From DATKHF01 sp035510355 (lineage in GTDB: Bacteria; Patescibacteriota; Saccharimonadia; Saccharimonadales; UBA4665), in assembly GCA_035510355.1 (NCBI GenBank), contig DATKHF010000019.1:1-36025 (forward strand): DNA of 36,025 nt, written 5' to 3'. The notes beneath the pieces were generated by a model. It made no database searches. It saw only the letters and a list, made by a program, of their open reading frames with translations, and was not told the DNA's origin. This document shows, in pieces, positions 1-7,349 of the stretch; position 1 is the first letter of the stretch; each line of letters begins with the position of its first letter. Made by a program: the position numbers and the translations under genes.

Positions 1-1
1 A

Positions 2-721
2 ACTCCACAACTGGTAGCGGACGTCACCGCTAAGGGTGTCGTGAATATGCTCGAGGCAATCCGTTTGAGCGGAAAAGAGAAAACCATTCGTTTTTATCAG
101 GCCTCAACTTCTGAGATGTTTGGCGGTCTTGACTATAACCGGCCGGGCAAGGGCTATGACGAAGAGTCACTATTTCATCCACGTAGCCCGTACGGTGTTG
201 CTAAACTGTACGGCCACTGGATCACGAAGAACTACCGCGAAAGTTACAATATGCATGCCAGCTGCGGTATTCTGTTCAATCATGAGGGTGAGCGGCGTGG
301 AGTTGAGTTTGTGACGCGTAAAATAACAAATGCCGTAGCTCGTATCCACCTTGGTAAGCAAGATCACATCGAGCTCGGTAACCTAGAGGCAAAACGTGAC
401 TGGGGTTACGCTGGTGACTATGTAGAAGGCATGTGGCGCATGCTCCAGCAAGATGAGCCTGGTGATTACGTGTTGGCTACCGGAGAGACTCATACAATAG
501 GTGAGTTTCTAGAGTTGTCCTTCAAAGAAATTGGTATCAATGACTGGAAGCCTTACGTTAAGCAGAATCCAGCTTTTATGCGACCTGCTGAAGTCGATAT
601 TTTACTCGGAAACCCAACTAAAGCCGAACAAGTTCTCGGGTGGAAGCGCCAAGTCGATTTTCCTGGGCTTGTTAAGCTCATGGTGCAAAACGATATTGGT
701 CTTGAATCTGCTTCTGTATAA
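2..721 (+). CDS. gmd: GDP-mannose 4,6-dehydratase, 5'-truncated by window edge
   Basis: Converts GDP-D-mannose to GDP-4-keto-6-deoxy-D-mannose, the branch point for GDP-rhamnose, fucose, colitose and perosamine. The reading frame is open from base 2 and matches the family upstream of the GTG at 41, so that GTG is internal and the true start lies left of the window. About 240 C-terminal residues are present. Visible signatures are FYQASTSEMFG (Thr/Ser-Glu catalytic segment), SPYGVAKLYG (Tyr-x3-Lys pair of the extended SDR fold), ILFNHEGERRG, FVTRKITNAVA, RDWGYAGDYVEGMW and the C-terminal FMRPAEVDILLGNPTKA. These are diagnostic for GMD rather than a generic epimerase. It ends convergently six bases from the RMD-type gene that would use its product. 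Identification is secure; only the N-terminal NADP-binding part is missing. Confidence 0.95.
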   Translation, partial: TPQLVADVTAKGVVNMLEAIRLSGKEKTIRFYQASTSEMFGGLDYNRPGKGYDEESLFHPRSPYGVAKLYGHWITKNYRESYNMHASCGILFNHEGERRGVEFVTRKITNAVARIHLGKQDHIELGNLEAKRDWGYAGDYVEGMWRMLQQDEPGDYVLATGETHTIGEFLELSFKEIGINDWKPYVKQNPAFMRPAEVDILLGNPTKAEQVLGWKRQVDFPGLVKLMVQNDIGLESASV

Positions 722-741
722 AAAAGTCTAGGACCTAGACT
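721..741 (-). terminator. Intrinsic terminator of the rmd-type gene
   Basis: Perfect inverted repeat AGTCTAG / CTAGACT (725-731 and 735-741) with a 3-nt loop. Five A residues at 721-725 read as five U on the minus strand just after the hairpin, so it is oriented to end minus-strand transcription. The rmd stop codon (728-730) lies inside the stem. It sits between two convergent genes; on the plus strand there is no U tract. Confidence 0.6.
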
Positions 742-1657
742 GCCAGTCGGCAATGACATCGGTGAGCGTGGTTTCGATAGGTATTTCAGGTTGCCATCCC
801 GTGTCGGTAGTGAGCTTTTGATGATCACCATATAGTAGTGGAGTGTCAGAAGGACGCAGTTTTGCCGAATCTTCTACAATCTTTGGCTCAACACCCGCTG
901 CTTTAGTAAGACCGGATAAGATATCGTGGCCACTGCGCGGCGTGCCCGAGCAAATATTATAAATCTCCCCGGGCTGACCCTTTTCGAGCAGCAATCGGTA
1001 AGCCCGGACGATGTCACGGACGTCGGTGTAATCACGTTTGGCGTCAAGGTTGCCTACTTTTACCTCGCTAGCCTTGCCCTGTGCTACGGCAACTACTTGC
1101 TGAGCCAGATCAGGAACAATTAAACCGGGCCCTTGACCAGGCCCGATATGGTTAAAGGGGCGTACGATAATAGATTCAAAGCCACGACTACCGTAATATC
1201 GTGCCATTTCTTCCTGTCCAATCTTACTGACTGCGTACGGTGAGCTGGGTAGTACAGGGGAAGCCTCTGTTAATGGTAAGTGTGCTGATGGGTCATATAG
1301 TGCGCCGCTGCTAATGATAATGAAGCGTGGATTAGCATGTTGTGTAAGTGCGGCCTCGAACATATTAACCTCTATGCCAACATTGGTATTCATGTAGCGC
1401 ATGGGATCATCAAAGGAAGAGCCTAAGACCGCTAAGCCAGCCAAATGTATTACGCCATCAACACCCTTGAACTCTAGACGGGCCACATCATCTGCGCGTG
1501 TTAGGTCAAGCTCAAAGTAAGTTGAGATGTATGGCGATTTCTTAGAAGTACCAATCGGGCCACCAACGCCTATTACGGTCATGCCGTGCTCGGATAGCTC
1601 ACGAACGAGATGCTGTCCTACAAAGCCATTGGCGCCGGTTACAAGTATTGTTTGCAT
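728..1657 (-). CDS. rmd: GDP-6-deoxy-4-keto-D-mannose reductase-like SDR (RMD type)
   Basis: Probable NAD(P)H-dependent 4-reductase making GDP-D-rhamnose from the GMD product. With the ATG at 1657 the protein is 309 residues and starts directly with the Rossmann strand: TGANGFVG at residues 7-14, HLAG at 71-74, Ser116/Ser117, Tyr141-x3-Lys145 (SPYAVSK) and VRPFNHIGPGQ at 165-175. The last motif and the C-terminal GWQPEIPIETTL are very like Pseudomonas Rmd. An upstream in-frame start at 1693 adds 12 residues before the nucleotide-binding strand and is less likely. It is convergent with gmd and divergent from the ABC exporter; gmd, rmd, wzm and wzt together recall the D-rhamnan (A-band) loci of pseudomonads. 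A colitose-type or other 4-keto-sugar reductase is possible. Confidence 0.8.
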   Translation of the reverse strand: MQTILVTGANGFVGQHLVRELSEHGMTVIGVGGPIGTSKKSPYISTYFELDLTRADDVARLEFKGVDGVIHLAGLAVLGSSFDDPMRYMNTNVGIEVNMFEAALTQHANPRFIIISSGALYDPSAHLPLTEASPVLPSSPYAVSKIGQEEMARYYGSRGFESIIVRPFNHIGPGQGPGLIVPDLAQQVVAVAQGKASEVKVGNLDAKRDYTDVRDIVRAYRLLLEKGQPGEIYNICSGTPRSGHDILSGLTKAAGVEPKIVEDSAKLRPSDTPLLYGDHQKLTTDTGWQPEIPIETTLTDVIADWQSRS

Positions 1658-1702
1658 ACGTAACAAGCCTACAATAGACAAAGCGTAAAACACAATCTAA
1701 AA

Positions 1703-1732
1703 TTGTCGGTTTTCCTTGTTTTAAGTTAAAAT
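1703..1732 (+). promoter_or_regulatory. Promoter of wzm-wzt-fkbM
   Basis: -35-like TTGTCG (1703-1708), 18-nt spacer, -10-like TAAAAT (1727-1732). The gap from the -10 to the ATG at 1741 is only 8 nt, so the transcript would start at or next to the start codon. The prediction is by consensus only. Confidence 0.45.
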
Positions 1733-1740
1733 TACAGGTA

Positions 1741-2547
1741 ATGCATAATATAAAACAGCGCTATCGCTATTCAGTGATTTTGCTTCGGGAGCTTGTCCGG
1801 ACAGATTTTAAAATAAGGTATCAAAACTCATTACTGGGCTACGTATGGTCTCTCCTACGACCCCTCTTGATTTTTGTGATCCTTTACCTTGTTTTTACTA
1901 AGTTCTTGAAAATAGGTACTGGGACTGCACATTACCCGGTATATCTACTTCTAGGTATTCTTTATTGGAACTTCTTTGTTGAAGTAACTATTGGCGGCGT
2001 CGGCGCAATTGTTGGTAAAGGCGACCTGATACGCAAAATTAACTTTCCGAAATACGTAATTATTTTGTCAGTAGCCCTATCAGCACTTATTAATCTTGCC
2101 CTCACTTCTATAGTTATAGCTATATTTATGATTGTGGGTCATGTTGCAGTGTCGTGGCAAGCCTTACTACTCATACCCCTAATTCTTGAGCTCATAGTAA
2201 TATCTGTCTCCGTGGCCTTTTTCATAAGTGCTGCTTTTGTAAAGTACCGCGACGTTTCATACATATGGGAGGTTGTAATTCAGGGTGCCTTTTACGCTAC
2301 GCCGATACTGTATCCTTTGAGCCGCATTCCTCACGTAGCTGCAAAGTTTTTAATTCTGAACCCTCTTGCTCAAATTATCCAGGACTCGAGATATGTACTT
2401 ATTACCCATGAGACACAGACAATCGCCACAGTCTACGGCGGCGATAAATGGATTTGGGGCATACCCGTAGGCATTACTGTCATAGTTGCGTTCATAGCTG
2501 CTACGTATTTTCGAAAACGCTCCAGGTTCTTCGCGGAGGAGGTCTAG
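1741..2547 (+). CDS. wzm: ABC-2 type polysaccharide exporter permease (Wzm/TagG family)
   Basis: Membrane subunit of an ABC transporter that exports undecaprenyl-linked glycan across the cytoplasmic membrane. It has 268 residues, the usual family length, with an amphipathic N-terminus (RELVRTDFKIRYQNSLLGYVWSL) followed by about six hydrophobic segments. FKIRYQNSLLGYVWSLLRP and the late FYATPILYPLSRIP...LNPLAQIIQDSR stretch are typical of Wzm/TagG/RfbD permeases. The stop at 2547 is one base before the ATG of the ATPase, and the ATPase Shine-Dalgarno GGAGGAGG lies inside the end of this gene, so the two are translationally coupled. In a monoderm cell the partner glycan would be teichoic-acid-like or a cell-wall polysaccharide. 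Confidence 0.9.
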   Translation: MHNIKQRYRYSVILLRELVRTDFKIRYQNSLLGYVWSLLRPLLIFVILYLVFTKFLKIGTGTAHYPVYLLLGILYWNFFVEVTIGGVGAIVGKGDLIRKINFPKYVIILSVALSALINLALTSIVIAIFMIVGHVAVSWQALLLIPLILELIVISVSVAFFISAAFVKYRDVSYIWEVVIQGAFYATPILYPLSRIPHVAAKFLILNPLAQIIQDSRYVLITHETQTIATVYGGDKWIWGIPVGITVIVAFIAATYFRKRSRFFAEEV

Positions 2548-2548
2548 T

Positions 2549-3739
2549 ATGGAGGACGATATAGTAATTAGGTCAAAGGGCGTTTATAAGGATTTTATTT
2601 TGCCCCACGAAAGAGTCGGGAGTGTCAAAGGCGTCTTTACCGGTATGTTTAGCCATGCTACAAGCAAGAAGGAAGTACAACACGCCCTTAAGGATATATC
2701 ATTTGAAATTAGGAGGGGTGAATTTTTTGGTATAGTCGGACGCAACGGCAGCGGCAAAAGTACGTTGCTCAAGATTCTAGCCGCTATTTATCAGCCAACA
2801 AAAGGAAGAATATCGACATACGGTAAACTCGTACCATTCATTGAACTAGGTGTTGGCTTTAACCCAGAGCTTACTGGGCGCGATAATGTTTATTTGAACG
2901 GTGCTATGTTGGGATTTTCTAAGAAGGAAGTGGCCGCTATGTATGATGAAATAGTAGACTTCGCCGAACTAGAACGCTTCATGGACCAGAAGCTTAAAAA
3001 CTATTCCACGGGCATGCAGGTCCGTTTGGCTTTTTCGATGGCCGTCCGTGCCGAAGCCGATATATTGCTAGTTGATGAGGTACTAGCTGTCGGTGATGCC
3101 GACTTCCAGCGTAAGTGCTTTAAGTATTTTAAAAAGCTTAAGGCAGATAAGAAGACCGTAGTTTTTGTAACACATGACATGAGCTCTGTAAGAGAGTTTT
3201 GCGACAGGGCAATGCTAATTGATGAGAATAGCTTGAAGCTAATAGGCACGCCAAATGATGTAGCTAGAGAATATTCGCTGCTATTTATCGATAACCAAAA
3301 ATCCAACAGTGATAAAGACGGGCAAGATAATAAAAAACGCTGGGGAAATGGAGACGTCAAGATAACGAGTACAAAGGCTTCGCTTGTCAATAATGAACTT
3401 GTCGTTAATGTTGAAGCCTCAGTCCATAAGCAGCTTAATAGGCTAGTCTATGGCCTGCACATTACAGGGCAGGACGGAGCTGAGATTACGGCGATGAACA
3501 ATCGTATGATGCTGGTCCCGGACATTGAACAACTTATGCCAGGCCAAAAGGTAAATTTCAAATGGAAAATGCTTAATGTCTTTAATGACGGTAAGTATTC
3601 AGTCACGCTTACCCTAATTGACGATCTAGGCAATACCCTAGACTGGTATGAAGGAGTCACCAGCTTCAGCGTAGAACGCACAGAGCGCTCAACAACTGCA
3701 GTATTGCCACCAGTAGAAGTAACCACTAAGATTAGATAG
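2549..3739 (+). CDS. wzt: ABC polysaccharide exporter ATPase with C-terminal glycan-binding domain (Wzt)
   Basis: ATPase partner of the preceding permease. In the 396 residues: Walker A GRNGSGKS at 64-71, signature YSTGMQ at 152-157, Walker B DILLVDE at 171-177 and switch His209 (FVTHD). After residue ~262 comes a separate domain of about 115 residues beginning WGNGDVKI. This fits the Wzt C-terminal carbohydrate-binding beta-sandwich that in known O-antigen exporters recognises the capped end of the finished chain. TagH-like ATPases without glycan recognition lack this part, so this system probably senses a chain end. It is followed after 13 bases by the FkbM methyltransferase, which could create that end. 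Confidence 0.92.
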   Translation: MEDDIVIRSKGVYKDFILPHERVGSVKGVFTGMFSHATSKKEVQHALKDISFEIRRGEFFGIVGRNGSGKSTLLKILAAIYQPTKGRISTYGKLVPFIELGVGFNPELTGRDNVYLNGAMLGFSKKEVAAMYDEIVDFAELERFMDQKLKNYSTGMQVRLAFSMAVRAEADILLVDEVLAVGDADFQRKCFKYFKKLKADKKTVVFVTHDMSSVREFCDRAMLIDENSLKLIGTPNDVAREYSLLFIDNQKSNSDKDGQDNKKRWGNGDVKITSTKASLVNNELVVNVEASVHKQLNRLVYGLHITGQDGAEITAMNNRMMLVPDIEQLMPGQKVNFKWKMLNVFNDGKYSVTLTLIDDLGNTLDWYEGVTSFSVERTERSTTAVLPPVEVTTKIR

Positions 3740-3752
3740 CGTAGGAGACAAC

Positions 3753-4757
3753 ATGCCTAATATTGCTAAAAAGATTGTGAAGAAAAGTAGAGACCGATTA
3801 CTTAATGAGGTAACACATTCCTTGGAGCGGCTTAATTCCGAGGTTGAAGAACTACAACACGCCCAAGTACAGGCGGGTAATCGGCAAGAAGAGTTACATG
3901 TCCAGCTAAGTGATCAAATAAGAAACACTGGAATCATCCATATAGCCAACAATGAAATCCTCGTTAAGATATTTAATGGATTAAAAATATATCTTGATAC
4001 CAGGGATATCGCAGTCGTTCCGCACTTAGCGCTGGATGGTATATGGGAGCCGCAAATTACAAATGCGTGGCTTTCAATGGTAGGACCGGAGGATACCATA
4101 TTGGACGTAGGAGCAAACTTTGGTTACTTTGGCCTTCTTGCGGCGCAAAAGACGAACAAGAAAAAATCCAAGGTCATATTCATCGAAGCGAACCCTCATC
4201 TGATACCATATATCAACAAAACGCTATCACTAAATTGGTATAACGAGCAATCTGTAGTTGAGAACTTTGCCGTCTCGGATACAGAAGGTACAGTCACACT
4301 CAATGTGCTAAAGGACTATATCGGCAGTTCATCGATACAGACAGTCGAGAAACTAGACTCATATATGCATGACAAAATGCATCTTGAGTTAAGCGAAGCC
4401 ATAAGCGTACAGTCGGTAACAATAGACAGTTATTGCAAAAAACAAAAAATCAAAGAAATCAATTTGATCAAAATGGATATTGAGGGCTATGAAGATAAAG
4501 CATACGCAGGAATGCGCGAAATTATTAAGGCAAGTCCTAATGTTACATTATTCGTTGAATTCACAAGAGATGGATATGATAATCCTAAAACTTTCTACGA
4601 ACAGATGCTGGCTGATTTCGGCTACGTCTATTTAATTGATAAGCAAGGCAATCTTGTAAGGCCAAAAGCAACCAGCTACGAACATATTATTGGGGACGCT
4701 GACGATTGGGTAATGCCCGTTTTTTCAAAAAATGAGAACCTTGCTAACCGTACTTAA
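3753..4757 (+). CDS. FkbM-family methyltransferase with N-terminal coiled coil
   Basis: SAM-dependent O-methyltransferase, probably acting on a sugar hydroxyl. Residues ~14-56 are a Leu/Glu/Gln-rich heptad stretch likely to form a coiled coil. The catalytic domain follows: SAM-binding DVGANFGYFG at 118-127, acidic Glu145 in FIEANP, and KMDIEGYE at 240-247, the FkbM hallmark. The start has a clear Shine-Dalgarno (TAGGAGA, 3742-3748). It is the third gene of the wzm-wzt operon. By analogy with WbdD of E. coli O8/O9, where a methyl cap and coiled-coil ruler set chain length for Wzt, it may be the chain terminator. That role is inference, since WbdD is not of the FkbM family. It could instead methylate internal residues. 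Confidence 0.85.
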   Translation: MPNIAKKIVKKSRDRLLNEVTHSLERLNSEVEELQHAQVQAGNRQEELHVQLSDQIRNTGIIHIANNEILVKIFNGLKIYLDTRDIAVVPHLALDGIWEPQITNAWLSMVGPEDTILDVGANFGYFGLLAAQKTNKKKSKVIFIEANPHLIPYINKTLSLNWYNEQSVVENFAVSDTEGTVTLNVLKDYIGSSSIQTVEKLDSYMHDKMHLELSEAISVQSVTIDSYCKKQKIKEINLIKMDIEGYEDKAYAGMREIIKASPNVTLFVEFTRDGYDNPKTFYEQMLADFGYVYLIDKQGNLVRPKATSYEHIIGDADDWVMPVFSKNENLANRT

Positions 4758-4777
4758 GAACAACCAAGGATAGAAGC

Positions 4778-6085
4778 TTAGAGCATATCAATCATGTTGG
4801 AGAGTATGTATTGCGATGTCTTTTCCCAGCTAAATTTTTTAGCTTGAGCCCTACCCTTTATGCGTATAGCTTCGAGCTGTCCGTCAGTAGATTCAAGTAA
4901 TATTTTTACAGATTCAAATATTCCCCGAGAACCATAAGTATAGAGAGGGGCTTGTTCGGCGACTGCTTTTACGGCGTCGTTTTCGTAGCTAATGACAGGA
5001 CAGTCGTGAATCATAGCTTCCAAAACCGGCAGACCAAAGCCTTCATAGCGGCTTGGAAATACAAAAGCGAGCGAGTTCTTATATAGCCAGTCGCGTCCAA
5101 TGTCATTCACAAAGCCCATGAAGATTATATCGTCCAGATAGGATGAATCTTTTAGTGCCGTTTGGATTTCTTCGGTAGAGATGTTTCCCGGACCTCTCAT
5201 GCTATCGCCTGCTAATATTAGTTTGAGTTCGTGCCCCTGTGCGCGCAGATTGTTAAATGCCGTGATAAGGTCCCCCAGCTTACGGCGCTTATCAGCACCA
5301 CCTACAAATAGCAGAAACGGTACTTTTGAATCAAGTTCTAAGGGGTATTCCAGATATCCCCAGCTAGTTTTCTTATAGTGCCGAAGATCTGTAGGTGTAT
5401 CGGCGAAATGTTTACCCGGCTTAGAAACGCCTAATGGAGTCACGATAATTTTCTTCGCGGGCGTAGACAGCAGACGCACAAAATCGCTTTTAGTCTGCTC
5501 TGAAATTGATAGTAGTACTTTCGCTCGGCGCACATTAACGCGCAATTTGTGAGCGTACAGCCATCTGCGAACCTGGCATCTAAATGCGGCTTTGCGCGAA
5601 AAGCCGTACTGCCTACGGGCGGTCTTGTAGGACCATAGATATTCCCACTCAAGAACATAAGGGATAACGTCATATAGTATCAAGGCCTTTTTAGTGCGTC
5701 CACGATGAGGTAGGCTTTGGGATTGATCTGTCTGTAGAAAAACATCCAGACCTCTCACCGTTTTGATCCGTGAATCGCCAAAATACAGATCTTTTAGTTC
5801 AACTAATTGATTGCCTACACTATTTAACAGGTATAACCTGCCAGGCAATTTATAAGAAAAGCGTTTACGTGGCCGTAATTCCCGCACTTCATAGTCAAAT
5901 CCCTGCATGTCGAGTAGTTCAAATGGACTGACAAGGGAGTATTTATCAGGAAAGGCATAGAATACGAAGTGATGCTTGGATTTTATATCGTCCGGTAAGT
6001 TGTTTATCAGGTTCAAAACTGTATAGCCTATGCCGCGCATCCGGTGAGGGCCTTGTAGTGGCGAAAGGTCGATTCCTATTGTCAT
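4778..6085 (-). CDS. GT4-family glycosyltransferase
   Basis: Retaining GT-B glycosyltransferase, 435 residues, likely cytoplasmic or peripheral, adding a sugar from a nucleotide donor to a lipid-linked glycan. The N-terminal domain begins MTIGIDLSPLQGPHRMRGIG, with the glycine-rich loop of GT4 enzymes. The donor-binding half shows VGGADKRRK near 261-269 and the E-x7-E motif RYEGFGLPVLEAM with Glu348 and Glu356. Its ATG overlaps the TGA of the upstream GT4 gene by four bases (ATGA), so the pair is co-translated. It is longer than the second enzyme because of a basic insertion around residues 70-130. Donor and acceptor cannot be told from the sequence; a mannosyl- or rhamnosyl-transferase would fit the locus. 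Confidence 0.85.
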   Translation of the reverse strand: MTIGIDLSPLQGPHRMRGIGYTVLNLINNLPDDIKSKHHFVFYAFPDKYSLVSPFELLDMQGFDYEVRELRPRKRFSYKLPGRLYLLNSVGNQLVELKDLYFGDSRIKTVRGLDVFLQTDQSQSLPHRGRTKKALILYDVIPYVLEWEYLWSYKTARRQYGFSRKAAFRCQVRRWLYAHKLRVNVRRAKVLLSISEQTKSDFVRLLSTPAKKIIVTPLGVSKPGKHFADTPTDLRHYKKTSWGYLEYPLELDSKVPFLLFVGGADKRRKLGDLITAFNNLRAQGHELKLILAGDSMRGPGNISTEEIQTALKDSSYLDDIIFMGFVNDIGRDWLYKNSLAFVFPSRYEGFGLPVLEAMIHDCPVISYENDAVKAVAEQAPLYTYGSRGIFESVKILLESTDGQLEAIRIKGRAQAKKFSWEKTSQYILSNMIDML

Positions 6086-7251
6086 TTGTCTATCTCCTGT
6101 ACGACATCAAGGAATACCTGAGCACTTCGGCGCCAACTAAACTTCAAGGCCTGTTCAGGCCCTGCCTTTGATGCGACTTCCGTCTTATGGTCTATATTTT
6201 CCATACAGGACTTGATTGCTTCCAGGAGTTTTTCATTATTATCGCTCGCTACTAACATACCGGCACTACCGACAACTTCCGGCAAGGAGGAGTTATCGGC
6301 CGAGATGACGGGCACCCCACATGCCAGCGCCTCAAGCGGTGGCATGCCGAAGCCCTCATAATGGCTTGGATAGACAAGCATTTTAGCGCCACTTATAATA
6401 GCGGGTTTATCTTTGTCGAGTACATATGAAGACGGACGGATAATGTTATAGCCCTCTTCGACTTTTTTTACTATCTTTTGAAATAGTTTCTCGGTTTTCC
6501 AACCACTGACGCCAACCAACAGAAGAGCTGTCTTATTGGTAACGGATTTGGGCAATTGGCAGTAAATCTCTACCAAGGCGTCCAGATTTTTACGAGGTTC
6601 AAGATTGGACAGAGCCAGAATATAATCTCCGCTAATTCCATACTTATTTTTTACACGTTCAATTTCGCTTTTGCTGCGACGATAAAATAAAGCAGGATCT
6701 GCGGCTGGGGTAGCCACTACAACCTGCGATGATTTAAGGTTGTAAAAATCAGTAATTTCACGCTGCGCACTTTGAGAGATAGTTATAACTTTTCTAGAGC
6801 TTCTCACCGATTGCCTAACTCTTTTTGAGAGGAACTGGGCGTTGCCCTCATCGGAGTATTGGCGGTAAAGCTCAAAAGACAGGTCAAAAATTACCAATGC
6901 GGACTCACTGAACGCTAAAGGCATGTTCACGAAACGCGGGAATATATAAGTCCCGCGACCGCACCATAAATCTATGGGGGGCAGTTTGCCTCTGTACCAA
7001 AGCCCGCTCATTACTCGAAATGACAGAGGGAATTTCTTAAAAGCAATATGCTTGAAGTTAAATAACTTAAACTTTGCAACAGAATCATAAGGAATAATGA
7101 CAACAACGGCAGGGGTGTTCACACCAGCATATTTATTGTCTTCGAGTATCTCATCTATACCGCGCAGTATGCCCAGTATGTAGTGTCCTACGCCGCTAAA
7201 ATGACCCTCTACCAAGCCAAGGCCGTCAATAAATATGGTTTTCTGCTTCAT
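6082..7251 (-). CDS. GT4-family glycosyltransferase
   Basis: GT-B fold glycosyltransferase of 389 residues from the ATG at 7251; an in-frame TTG at 7257 would add only two residues. The N-terminal loop contains GHFSGVGHY (acceptor side), then SNLEPRKNLDALVE at about 215-228 (typical GT4 hinge) and the E-x7-E donor motif YEGFGMPPLEA with Glu299 and Glu307. It is first of a two-gene minus-strand unit and overlaps the next gene by four bases. A -10-like TACAAT lies 14 nt upstream of the ATG and no Shine-Dalgarno is visible, so the leader must be very short. Sugar specificity is unknown. Confidence 0.85.
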   Translation of the reverse strand: MKQKTIFIDGLGLVEGHFSGVGHYILGILRGIDEILEDNKYAGVNTPAVVVIIPYDSVAKFKLFNFKHIAFKKFPLSFRVMSGLWYRGKLPPIDLWCGRGTYIFPRFVNMPLAFSESALVIFDLSFELYRQYSDEGNAQFLSKRVRQSVRSSRKVITISQSAQREITDFYNLKSSQVVVATPAADPALFYRRSKSEIERVKNKYGISGDYILALSNLEPRKNLDALVEIYCQLPKSVTNKTALLLVGVSGWKTEKLFQKIVKKVEEGYNIIRPSSYVLDKDKPAIISGAKMLVYPSHYEGFGMPPLEALACGVPVISADNSSLPEVVGSAGMLVASDNNEKLLEAIKSCMENIDHKTEVASKAGPEQALKFSWRRSAQVFLDVVQEIDK

Positions 7252-7265
7252 TGCCAAGTTAGTTC

Positions 7266-7271
7266 ATTGTA
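7266..7271 (-). promoter_or_regulatory. -10 element of the GT4 pair
   Basis: Minus-strand TACAAT (complement of 7266-7271), 8 nt from the TTG at 7257 and 14 nt from the ATG at 7251. There is no convincing -35 or ribosome-binding site. Confidence 0.35.
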
Positions 7272-7349
7272 ACAGATAAGAACTATCAATGTTAATGGTT
7301 GTGAATACCTTAATGCTATGTCATTAGGGGAACTGACCCAGAAATTTTA

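Noticed and set aside
41..43. GTG as the start of the dehydratase
   Set aside because: The frame is open to base 2 and the upstream residues match GMD, so the gene is cut by the window edge.
1658..1693. Longer N-terminus for the RMD-type reductase
   Set aside because: It puts 12 extra residues before the Rossmann strand; the ATG at 1657 gives the standard start.
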